This document shows, one piece after another, positions 16,939-24,284 of a stretch of 55,144 nucleotides of DNA. The position numbers and the translations under genes were made by a program. Positions within the stretch are counted from its first letter, which is position 1, and each line of letters starts with the position of its first letter. The notes below the pieces were generated by a model. The model saw only the letters and a list, made by a program, of their open reading frames with translations, was not told the DNA's origin and did not search any database. Source of the DNA: Stenotrophomonas geniculata ATCC 19374 = JCM 13324 (GTDB lineage: Bacteria > Pseudomonadota > Gammaproteobacteria > Xanthomonadales > Xanthomonadaceae); NCBI RefSeq assembly GCF_001431625.1, contig NZ_LLXT01000092.1:1-55144 (forward strand), read 5' to 3'.

Positions 16939-16956
16939 TGGTGGAGCGAAGTTACA

Positions 16957-19266
16957 TCAGAACTTCACGTTCAGTGCCAGGGTGGCCGAGCGACCCGGGG
17001 CGATGCTCGCGTAGTGCGAGGCATAGGCCTTGGTGAAGTAGGTCTTGTCGGTCAGGTTCTGCACGTTGAGCTGCAGGCTGATGTTGTCCTGGATCGCGTA
17101 GCTGGCCATCGCGTCGAAGCGGGTGTAGCTGGCAATCCACTTGGTGTTGGCCACATCACCGTACTGCTTGTCCGAGTAGAACGCACCAGCGCCGATGGTC
17201 AGGCCGATCGGGAAGCGGTAGGTGGTCCACAGGTTGGCGCTGTGCTTGGCGGTGTTCGGGAACACGTTGCCGTTGTTCGGCGACGGCACGTAGACGTTGG
17301 ACGGGCAGGTGCGGCCCACCGGTGCGCCACAGACAAAGCCATTGTCCTTCAGCTCGGAATCGAGGTAGGTGTAGCCGCCGTACAGGCTCCAGGCGTCGGT
17401 CAACTGGCCGTTGAAGCCCAGCTCGAAACCGTTGATCTCTTTCTTGCCGGCGTTCTGGCTGGTGCCGTTGTCGATGGTCACACGTGCGTTGTTCATCACG
17501 GTGTGGAAGATCGCGGCGGTCAGGTTCAGGCGGTTGTCGAGCAGGTCCCACTTGGTGCCGAGTTCGAGGTTCCTGGTGTCCTGCGGCTTGAGGTCGGCCA
17601 CCAGCCCGGTCAGGCCGTCGGAGCCATCGCCACCGTCCATGCCCGGCGGGGTCGAGGAGGTGCCCCAGGACAGGTAGATGCTGCCGTTGGCCACCGGCTT
17701 GAACACTACGCCGGCCTGGTAGTTCACGAAGTCGTTGTCGTTGCGCAGGCGGGTCGGCGCCGCGTTGAGCACCGGCGTGGTCAGCGTGGTGCTGTAGTCG
17801 TCATAACGCAGGCCAACGTTGAAGCTCCACTGTGCATTGAGCTCGATGGTGTCGAACAGATAGGCGGACTTGGTCTTGGTGCGCTGTTCAACGTCCAGCG
17901 CCTTGTTGCTGCGGTAGACGATCTGACCGGCCGCCCACGGATCGTTCGGGTTCGGATTGTTGAAGTCGGTGCAGTTGTAATTGGTGGCAGCGCCGGACGC
18001 CGTGCATCGCGAACTGTTGGCAGCGAGGGGTTCCAGCGGGTTGGCGGTGCCCGGCGTCATCTGGTAGCTGCCACGGGTCATCTTCTCGTCGCTGTATTCC
18101 ACACCGGCGCTGTAGCTGTGCTTGAGCGCGCCGGTCTGGAAGGCGCCGGTCAGGCCCAGCTGGTCCGCGAAGCTCTTGACGTCGACGGCGCGGCTGTTGG
18201 TGCGGCGCCACAGGGTGCCGTAGTTGTTCGGGTTGCCCTTGCTGTCGTCCGGCTGGGTCCACAGGTAGTCGTTGCTGGTGTTGCCCAGGCGCGCGATGTT
18301 GCGCAGCTTGTGGCCGCCGAAATCGTAGCTGGCGTCCAGGGTGCTGATATCGGCGCGGGTACGCTGGAAATCACGGTCGACCAGGCCGTAGTAGTTGTTG
18401 CGGTCCGGCACCATCGGGCGGCCATCACCGTTCTTGGCCACGTTCGGGCCGCTGGTGAACGGGTTGTTGTACGGGAAACCACCCGCGTCCGGCAGGTCAT
18501 CGCTCTGCATGTGGTAGTGGCTGGCGATCAGCTGCGCCGGGCCGTTCAGGCCGAACGCGATCGACGGCGCGATGCCCCAACGGCTGACGTTGGCGGCGTC
18601 GCGGCCGGCGATGTCCGATTCGTGCTTCATCAGGTTCAGGCGGGCGGCGATGCCATCGCCCAGCACGTAGTTGGCGTCCACGGTGCCGCGTGCGTAGCTG
18701 TCGGTGCCGATGCCCATGCTGGCGCTGGTCTCGTTCTTCAGCTTCGGCGTCTTGCTCACCAGGTTCAGGCTGCCACCACCGGAGTCACGGCCGCCGTAGG
18801 CCGAGCTCGGGCCCTTGACGACTTCCACCTGCTCCAGGTCGAAGATCTCGCGGGTCTGCGAGCCGACGTCGCGCAGGCCGTCGACGAACACGTTGCTCTG
18901 CGAATCGAAGCCACGGATGAAGGGGCGGTCACCGGTCGGGTTGCCGCCTTCGCCGGCACCGAAGGTGATACCCGGGACCATGCGCAGCGCATCCTGCAGG
19001 TTGGTCGCACCGGTTTCGGCGATCAGCTTTTCCGACACGATCGACACCGACTTCGGGGTGTCCAGCAGCTCGGCGGTGAACTTCGGCGAGGACGGATTGA
19101 ACCAGCTGCCGCGCACCTGCACCTTGTCCAGGTCGGTGGCGTTGCGGGAGCTGGCATCGGCGCTGTCGGCGGCCTGTGCGGCCAGCGGTGCGAAGCCGGC
19201 GGCCAGGGTGGCGGTAGCGAGCAGGGAAACGCGCGGGGCGTGCTTGCGGGACGTGATGTGGGTCAT
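16957..19266 (-). CDS. fiu: TonB-dependent catecholate siderophore receptor, Fiu/PiuA type
   Basis: This 769-residue outer-membrane receptor has a signal peptide ending AAQAA. Plug motifs are typical of Fiu: LLDTPKSVSIVSEKLI, GATNLQDALRMVPGITFGAG, EGGNPTGDRPFIRGFDSQSN and EVVKGPSSAYGGRDSGGGSLN. The barrel ends in ALNVKF. Fiu/PiuA receptors carry iron bound to monomeric catechols and are entry routes for catechol-substituted beta-lactams. The ATG at 19266 begins the signal peptide. Downstream are sel1 and piuC, the usual partners; upstream are a small membrane protein and a Fur box. PiuA and Fiu names are used for the same group. Confidence 0.87.
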   Translation of the reverse strand: MTHITSRKHAPRVSLLATATLAAGFAPLAAQAADSADASSRNATDLDKVQVRGSWFNPSSPKFTAELLDTPKSVSIVSEKLIAETGATNLQDALRMVPGITFGAGEGGNPTGDRPFIRGFDSQSNVFVDGLRDVGSQTREIFDLEQVEVVKGPSSAYGGRDSGGGSLNLVSKTPKLKNETSASMGIGTDSYARGTVDANYVLGDGIAARLNLMKHESDIAGRDAANVSRWGIAPSIAFGLNGPAQLIASHYHMQSDDLPDAGGFPYNNPFTSGPNVAKNGDGRPMVPDRNNYYGLVDRDFQRTRADISTLDASYDFGGHKLRNIARLGNTSNDYLWTQPDDSKGNPNNYGTLWRRTNSRAVDVKSFADQLGLTGAFQTGALKHSYSAGVEYSDEKMTRGSYQMTPGTANPLEPLAANSSRCTASGAATNYNCTDFNNPNPNDPWAAGQIVYRSNKALDVEQRTKTKSAYLFDTIELNAQWSFNVGLRYDDYSTTLTTPVLNAAPTRLRNDNDFVNYQAGVVFKPVANGSIYLSWGTSSTPPGMDGGDGSDGLTGLVADLKPQDTRNLELGTKWDLLDNRLNLTAAIFHTVMNNARVTIDNGTSQNAGKKEINGFELGFNGQLTDAWSLYGGYTYLDSELKDNGFVCGAPVGRTCPSNVYVPSPNNGNVFPNTAKHSANLWTTYRFPIGLTIGAGAFYSDKQYGDVANTKWIASYTRFDAMASYAIQDNISLQLNVQNLTDKTYFTKAYASHYASIAPGRSATLALNVKF

Positions 19267-19348
19267 GGTCTGGGTGGCGGTGGCTTGGATCAGAAAAGGG
19301 CGCGGGCCGAAGCGCAGGCAGCGCGACGACATGTAGAAGGCGGTATCT

Positions 19349-19373
19349 GTAGAGCCGAGCCGACGCTCGGCTG
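19349..19373. repeat. Single GTAG REP inside the receptor operon
   Basis: TGTAGAGCCGAGC and its inverted half GCTCGGCT form a REP hairpin between the small membrane-protein gene and the receptor start. A hairpin here could lower or uncouple receptor expression within the transcript. Confidence 0.75.
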
Positions 19374-19416
19374 GCAGGAAACGTAAACAGGCGCACGGCA
19401 AAAGCCGCAGGGCGCC

Positions 19417-19821
19417 TCAGCTGGCGTGCGGTGCGGGCGGTGCGTGGCCGGGGTTCAACCGCAGTGCGGGATCGTGCAGCTGCCAGCGCAGGGCGTTGGA
19501 GCGCCACAGCGGAACATGCGCGACCAGGGCGGCGCGCGGGGGAGCCAGTCCGGTACAGGGCGTGGTGCCCTCGCCATCCAGCGGCGGCTCCGGTGCTGGC
19601 GCGGCAGGGTGCGGGCACTCGTCCGCCGGCGGGGCCGGCATCGGCATGACCTGCTGCAGATCATCAGCGTGTGCCTGCCAGCCGTGGGCAGCCGGGTTGT
19701 TGCCGCGCCCTTCGTGCAATGCCGACCAGCCCAGCAGCAGCGTCAGCAGCACGACCACAAGCAGCGGCCACCCTTGACGGGCAAGCTGGCACAGCGTGGC
19801 GGTGGGCGCGGGCGAAGCCAT
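19417..19821 (-). CDS. Small single-pass membrane protein, Fur-headed, unknown
   Basis: This 134-residue protein is not one I recognise. A hydrophobic helix near residues 18-34 (GWPLLVVVLLTLLLGW) is followed by His-containing, Pro-rich sequence (HGWQAHADDLQQ, then MPMPAPPADECPHPAAP) with two cysteines, and ends in a second Pro/His-rich tail. It is the first gene after a Fur box and precedes the Fiu-like receptor. It mirrors the protein at 14906-15316. The His, Cys and Met content would suit a metal contact, but that is a guess. Confidence 0.6.
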   Translation of the reverse strand: MASPAPTATLCQLARQGWPLLVVVLLTLLLGWSALHEGRGNNPAAHGWQAHADDLQQVMPMPAPPADECPHPAAPAPEPPLDGEGTTPCTGLAPPRAALVAHVPLWRSNALRWQLHDPALRLNPGHAPPAPHAS

Positions 19822-19867
19822 GGCGCGGGGGCAGAGTCGTTACGAAGATGTTACGTAGAATAACATC

Positions 19868-19887
19868 AACGATAATGATTCGCATGT
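19868..19887 (-). promoter_or_regulatory. Fur box upstream of the Fiu/PiuA-like unit
   Basis: The sequence contains GATAATGATTCGCATG, with a perfect GATAATGAT half-site. It lies about 50 bases upstream of the small membrane-protein start, overlapping the likely promoter (TATTCT on the minus strand). Confidence 0.65.
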
Positions 19888-19914
19888 GCGGTGCGTGGCG
19901 GCCCCCCGAGGCGG

Positions 19915-20000
19915 CCACGGGGCGCCCTGGAAGGGGCCTCATGGCCTTCCGGTAGATCCACCCCATGGGTGTGAATGCTCTCTGCCGGGGCGCCCCGTGG
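19915..20000. repeat. Inverted repeat enclosing a REP
   Basis: CCACGGGGCGCC (19915-19926) is inverted at 19989-20000. Inside is a REP-like GGTAGATCCACCCCATGGGTG hairpin. It fills the gap between the Rieske gene end and the iron unit. Confidence 0.6.
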
Positions 20001-20026
20001 ATGACCTCTCCGGGCGGAGTGCCGCC

Positions 20027-20359
20027 TCAATCCCGGTCGTCGCGGGTCCAGATGGCGTCGTGCTCGCGCTTCACCGGAAACTTGGGCACAGGGCTGTAGG
20101 CCGGCGCGCACAGCGCGCGCCCGTCACGCACGTCGAAGCGCGCGCCGTGCAGCACGCACTCCACGCTGCCTTCGGTCGTGTTGAACTCGCCGGAGGACAG
20201 TTCGAACTCTTCATGCGTGCACTGGTCTTCCAGTGCGTACAGCTCGCCGTCGAGGTTGAACACCACGATCGGCGTGCCGGTCACCTCGTCGAACACACTC
20301 TTCATTTCGCCCGGCAACAGCTCGGCGCCGGCACAGACAAAGGTCCAGGCCTCGCTCAC
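20027..20359 (-). CDS. Rieske-type non-heme oxygenase ferredoxin
   Basis: This 110-residue protein is a small Rieske ferredoxin. The 2Fe-2S ligands are C47-T-H49 and C68-V-L-H71, in CTHEEFELSSG and ECVLHGARFD. These proteins carry electrons to oxygenases, but none is nearby; being next to suf genes points to a more general Fe-S link. GTG at 20359 was chosen because it overlaps the GNAT stop as GTGA and gives the usual N-terminus WTFVCAGAELLPGE. It is coupled to the GNAT gene. Confidence 0.85.
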   Translation of the reverse strand: MSEAWTFVCAGAELLPGEMKSVFDEVTGTPIVVFNLDGELYALEDQCTHEEFELSSGEFNTTEGSVECVLHGARFDVRDGRALCAPAYSPVPKFPVKREHDAIWTRDDRD

Positions 20360-20895
20360 GCGACGGCTCCGGTCAGCGGCTTTTCCAGGATCTCGAAGCG
20401 CAGGTCGTCGCGCTTTGGAATGCCGAAACGCTCGTCGCCATACGGGAACGGCTTCTTGATGCCGGTGCGGCTGTAGCCGCGACGCTCGTAGAAGGCGATC
20501 AGTTCGTCGCGCACGTCGATCACCGTCATCTGCATCACCGGCACGTTCCATTCGCGTGCGGCGTGCGCTTCGGCGGCGTCCATCAGCTGCTTGCCGACGC
20601 CGCCGCCCTGCTGGGCCGGATCGACCGAGAACATGCCGAAGTAGCCCTTGCCGTCGACATCGGCGACATGGGCGCAGGCCACCAGCTGATCCCCGCGCTC
20701 GGCCAGCAGAATGGTGGAGCGCGGGCGGTCCAGGTCGGCCTGGATGCCTTCGGCGTCGATGCGGGCGCCGTCCAGCAGGTCGGCTTCGGTGGTCCAGCCG
20801 ACGCGGCTGGCGTCACCCCGGTAGGCCGAGGTGACCAGGGCGATCAGGGCGGGGATGTCGGCCGGCGTGGCGGCGCGGAAGGTCAGGGTGCTCAT
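20356..20895 (-). CDS. GNAT-family N-acetyltransferase
   Basis: This 179-residue protein has the GNAT fold: TFRAATPADIPALIALV at the start, VDPAQQGGGVGKQLMDAAEAHA as the acetyl-CoA loop near residue 91, and VIDVRDELIAFYERRGYSRTG in the C-terminal part. The substrate is unknown. It overlaps the Rieske gene by 4 bases. Both lie on the same strand as the suf genes but are separated from sufS by the RAYT/REP block. Confidence 0.87.
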   Translation of the reverse strand: MSTLTFRAATPADIPALIALVTSAYRGDASRVGWTTEADLLDGARIDAEGIQADLDRPRSTILLAERGDQLVACAHVADVDGKGYFGMFSVDPAQQGGGVGKQLMDAAEAHAAREWNVPVMQMTVIDVRDELIAFYERRGYSRTGIKKPFPYGDERFGIPKRDDLRFEILEKPLTGAVA

Positions 20896-20931
20896 GGGCC
20901 CATTTTAGTTGGGCCGTGGGTGGGCGCAAAT

Positions 20932-20978
20932 GGGGGGAGGAGGCAGATCCCTTTCGCAACGCGGAGGAGCTCTGCCCC
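20932..20978. repeat. Degenerate palindrome of the GGGGTCAGA family
   Basis: The sequence around GGCAGATCCCTTTCGC and GAGCTCTGCCCCC resembles the two palindromes flanking the RAYT gene, but with mismatches. It is probably an older copy of the same element. Confidence 0.55.
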
Positions 20979-21044
20979 CGGTATCTACCGACTCAACGGA
21001 AGGCCATGGACCGACTGGCACAGGCGCGGAATCGGCAGATGCTC

Positions 21045-21083
21045 GGGGTCAGATTCCTTTGCGCAGCGAAGGGCTCTGACCCC
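21045..21083. repeat. RAYT-flanking palindrome, left
   Basis: GGGGTCAGA begins and TCTGACCCC ends a 39-base imperfect palindrome, 19 bases before the RAYT start codon. It is closely related to the right-hand copy at 21717-21757. Confidence 0.8.
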
Positions 21084-21102
21084 CTGCTACCAGGTGCAGC
21101 CC

Positions 21103-21753
21103 ATGCCGAGGCCACGACGGGTCGATGCGCCCGGATATCCGCAACATGTCGTCCAGCGCGGCAACAATCGTCAGCCCGTATTCTTTACGGATGGCGACCG
21201 CGTCGCCTACCTGCGCCTGCTGTGTCATCACGCGGACCAGCAGTATTGCCGGGTTCACGCCTATGTGTTGATGAGCAATCACATTCACCTGCTGGTGACG
21301 CCTGATGCATCCGGCGGGTTGTCCCGGATGATGCAGGCAGTAAATCGCGCCTACGTTCGGCGGGTGAATGAACGACAGCAACGTTCGGGAACCCTGTGGG
21401 AAGGGCGTTTCCATTGAACGCTGGTCGACACCGATCAGTACGTGCTTGCCTGCCAGCGCTACATTGAACTCAACCCGGTCCGTGCGGGAATAGTGGCGCG
21501 CCCAGGGGACTATCGCTGGTCGAGCTATCGGGCCAATGCGTGTGGCAAACCCAATGCGCTGCTCGAGCCGCACTCGGCATTTGAGCTGATGGCTTCTGAT
21601 GCTGATGAACGGCGTAGGCGCTATGTGGAGTTCATCAAGACGGGTATTCCGGCGGGCGATCTGCTGGCGATCCGGCGGGCATTGCAGTCGCAACGGCGGC
21701 TTTCGGGAATGCTGATGGGGTCAGAGCCCTTTCGCGATGCGAAAGGGCTCTGA
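21103..21753 (+). pseudogene. REP-associated tyrosine transposase (RAYT), broken by one TGA
   Basis: The frame would encode 216 residues. It contains the HUH motif NHIHLLV and RSGTLWEGRFH, then a TGA at 21415-21417, then without any frameshift TLVDTDQYVLACQRYIELNPVRAGIV, which carries the tyrosine region of the family. Relatives usually have RF(H/K)STLVD, so TGA replaces a serine codon (TCA to TGA would be one change). A product ending at the TGA (104 residues) would have the HUH metal site but lack the tyrosine. Readthrough cannot be excluded. The gene stop lies inside the right palindrome. Confidence 0.85.
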
Positions 21754-21757
21754 CCCC
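21717..21757. repeat. RAYT-flanking palindrome, right (perfect)
   Basis: A perfect 19-bp stem with a three-base loop: GGGGTCAGAGCCCTTTCGC pairs with GCGAAAGGGCTCTGACCCC. It contains the RAYT stop codon and lies 11 bases past the sufS stop, so it may also end both converging transcripts. Confidence 0.85.
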
Positions 21758-21768
21758 GATGTGCTGTG

Positions 21769-23025
21769 TTACCCCAGCAGCTTCCGCACCTTGGTCAGTG
21801 CGGTCATGAACCGCTCGATCTCGGCATGCGTGTTGTAGAACGCCAGCGAGGCACGGCAGGTAGCCGCGACGCCGAAGTACTGCAGCAGCGGGTGTGCGCA
21901 GTGCTGACCCGAGCGCACGGCCACGCCTTCCAGATCCAGAAGGGTGGCCAGATCGTGCGCGTGCGCGCCATCGATCAGGAACGAGACCACCGCAGCCTTC
22001 TCCGGCGCTTCGCCGATGATGCGCAGGCCGTCGACGCGGCGCAGCTCTTCGGTGAAGTGCGCCAGCAGTTCGGCTTCGCGGGCTTCCACGTTCTCCTGCC
22101 CAAGCTGCTGCAGGTAGTCGGCAGCCACACCCAGGCCGATGAAACCGGCGATGTTCGGGGTGCCGGCTTCGAACTTGTGCGGGGCATCGTTGAACACGGT
22201 GCCGTCGAAGCTGACTTCCTTGATCATCTCGCCGCCACCGAGGAACGGCGGCATCGCATCCAGATGCTCGCGGCGCGCCCACAAGGCGCCGGTGCCGGTC
22301 GGGCCGCACATCTTGTGGCCGGTGATGGCGTAGAAGTCGCAGCCGATCGCGGCGACGTCGACCTTGCGGTGCGGCACCGCCTGCGAGCCATCGACCACGG
22401 TGATGATGCCGCGCTTGCGCGCTTCGCGGCAGATCTCGCGCACCGGGTTGACCGTGCCCAGCACGTTGGAGACGTGGGTGACGGCCAGCAGCTTGACCTC
22501 CGGGGTCATCGCCGCGCGCAGCGCATCCAGATCGAGTGCGCCGTCAGGCGTGATCTCGGCCACGCGGATGGTGGCGCCGGTACGCTGCGCGACCAGCTGC
22601 CACGGCACAATGTTGGCGTGGTGCTCCATGCGCGTGATCAGGATCACGTCACCGGCCTTCAGCCGCGGCAGCGCCCACGAGTAGGCCACCAGGTTGATGG
22701 CGAAGGTGGTGCCGCTGCACAGCACCAGGTCGCTGGGGCGCACGTTGAGGAAGCGTGCCAGCGTGTTGCGTGCGCCTTCGTAGGCGTCGGTGGCTTCGCT
22801 GCCCAGTGCATGCACCGCGCGGCTGACGTTGGCGTTGTAGCGGCGGTAGAACTCGTCCACCGCGCCGATCACCTGCACCGGCTTCTGGCCGGTATTGGCA
22901 TTGTCGAAATAGACCAGCGGCTTGCCGTGTACTTCACGCATCAGCAGCGGGAAGTCGAGGCGGACGCGGTCCCAGTCGGGGGCGCCGGCGCGTTCTTCGA
23001 TCGGGCGCGGCGTGGACAGGTTCAT
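21769..23025 (-). CDS. sufS: Cysteine desulfurase SufS
   Basis: This 418-residue PLP enzyme takes sulfur from cysteine for Fe-S assembly. It shows FDNANTGQKP near the N-terminus, the PLP-lysine motif TGHKMCGPTG, and the active cysteine in VRSGQHCAHPLL (Cys376). RSGxHCAxP is typical of the SufS group, unlike IscS. It overlaps sufD by 4 bases and ends the suf gene row. No sufE or sufU sulfur acceptor is visible in this window. Confidence 0.95.
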   Translation of the reverse strand: MNLSTPRPIEERAGAPDWDRVRLDFPLLMREVHGKPLVYFDNANTGQKPVQVIGAVDEFYRRYNANVSRAVHALGSEATDAYEGARNTLARFLNVRPSDLVLCSGTTFAINLVAYSWALPRLKAGDVILITRMEHHANIVPWQLVAQRTGATIRVAEITPDGALDLDALRAAMTPEVKLLAVTHVSNVLGTVNPVREICREARKRGIITVVDGSQAVPHRKVDVAAIGCDFYAITGHKMCGPTGTGALWARREHLDAMPPFLGGGEMIKEVSFDGTVFNDAPHKFEAGTPNIAGFIGLGVAADYLQQLGQENVEAREAELLAHFTEELRRVDGLRIIGEAPEKAAVVSFLIDGAHAHDLATLLDLEGVAVRSGQHCAHPLLQYFGVAATCRASLAFYNTHAEIERFMTALTKVRKLLG

Positions 23026-24284
23026 GCCACACCTGCCTCGGCCAGCGCCTTGTCCAGGCGGCGTGCCAGCTGCGCACGCAGTGCGTCCGGCAGGATCTTC
23101 AGCGGCTCGTGGCAGAACGCGGCGCTCAGCAGTGCCTGCGCCTGTGCCTGCGGCAGGCCGCGCGAGCGCAGGTAGAACAGCGCATTGGCGTCGAGCTGGC
23201 CGACGGTCGCGCCATGCGCGGCCTTCACTTCATCGGCGTCGATCACCAGCGTTGGCTGGGTGTCGATCTCGGCATCGGCCGACAACAGCAGGTTCTTGTT
23301 GGACAGGTTCGCGTCGGTGCCATCGGCGCCTTCGCGGATCTGGATGCCACCATGGAACACCACGCGGCTGCGGTTGGCGGCGACGCCGCGCCACAGCAGT
23401 TCGCAGGCGGTATCGCGTGCGATGTGGTCGATACCCAGGCGGGTTTCGACGTGGCGGCGGCCATTGCCAAGCAGCACGCCGTTGGCGGTCAGCTGGGCAT
23501 TGTCGCCTTCCAGGCGCACGTTCAGTTCATGGCGGCTGAGCGCGGCGCCCAGTTCCAGGTCCACGCGGTGGTACTGCGCGTCGCGGGCCAGCACGGCGTC
23601 GGTGCGCAGGAAGCTGGTCTGGCGCGCGCTGCCGGCCTGCACGCGGGCGTGCTTGAGCACGGCATCGCGAGCGACGTGGGCATGCAGCACGGTGTTGTCC
23701 AGGTGGGCGGAGTCACCCACGCTGAAGCGGTGCTCGACCACGCCCAGGCTGGCGCCGGCACGCAGTTCGATCAGGTGGCGGTGATGCCAGGCCAGGTCGG
23801 TGTCGCCGGCGACGCTGGCGAATACCAGCTGCAGCGGCGTTTCGACCTGCACGCCTTCATCCACGCGCAGCACCACGCCTTCATCGGCCAGCGCGGCATT
23901 CAGGCGGGCGAAGATCTCCTCGCTGCGCTCGTAGCGGCGGCCGAGGAAACGCACGGCATCTTCGCCAGCGGCCAGTGCGACCGACAGCGGCTGCAGCTGC
24001 ACGCCGGCCGGCAAGGCCTGCACGTCGCTCAGCGCGGCATCCAGACGGCCGTTGACGAACACTAGGCGCGGCGCCGGGATGTCTTCCAGCAGGGCGGCGT
24101 CCAGCGCCGGGCCCTGCAGCGGTGCCGCAGCGAACGCACGGCGTTCCAGCTGGCGCAGCGAGGTGTACTTCCAGGCTTCGTTGCGGGCGGCCGGCAGGCC
24201 GTCACGCAGGGCCGCATCCAGCACTTCGCGGCGCGCATCGCTGCCGCAGAAGGCCTGGGCCATCGAATCAAGCAGGGCGCTCAT
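23022..24284 (-). CDS. sufD: Fe-S assembly scaffold subunit SufD
   Basis: This 420-residue protein is the SufD subunit of the SufBC2D scaffold. It has a helical N-terminus (RNEAWKYTSLRQLERRAF) and then the right-handed beta-helix core, with the family's LDANALFYLRSRGL near the C-terminus. SufD pairs with SufB and helps iron entry. It overlaps the sufC stop by one base and the sufS start by 4, consistent with strict coupling. Confidence 0.94.
   Translation of the reverse strand: MSALLDSMAQAFCGSDARREVLDAALRDGLPAARNEAWKYTSLRQLERRAFAAAPLQGPALDAALLEDIPAPRLVFVNGRLDAALSDVQALPAGVQLQPLSVALAAGEDAVRFLGRRYERSEEIFARLNAALADEGVVLRVDEGVQVETPLQLVFASVAGDTDLAWHHRHLIELRAGASLGVVEHRFSVGDSAHLDNTVLHAHVARDAVLKHARVQAGSARQTSFLRTDAVLARDAQYHRVDLELGAALSRHELNVRLEGDNAQLTANGVLLGNGRRHVETRLGIDHIARDTACELLWRGVAANRSRVVFHGGIQIREGADGTDANLSNKNLLLSADAEIDTQPTLVIDADEVKAAHGATVGQLDANALFYLRSRGLPQAQAQALLSAAFCHEPLKILPDALRAQLARRLDKALAEAGVA

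Larger units (their letters stand above)
21045..21757 (+). mobile_element. RAYT gene with its flanking palindromes
   Basis: A REP-associated tyrosine transposase gene bounded by two related GGGGTCAGA-type palindromes forms a REPtron-like unit. It sits between sufS and the GNAT/Rieske pair, with the gene pointing against the suf operon. This looks like an insertion into a formerly continuous gene row, but comparison with relatives is needed to show that. Confidence 0.65.

Noticed and set aside
17014..19386. 790-codon plus-strand frame
   Set aside because: It is antisense to the Fiu/PiuA-like receptor; its composition is typical of a reverse-frame shadow.
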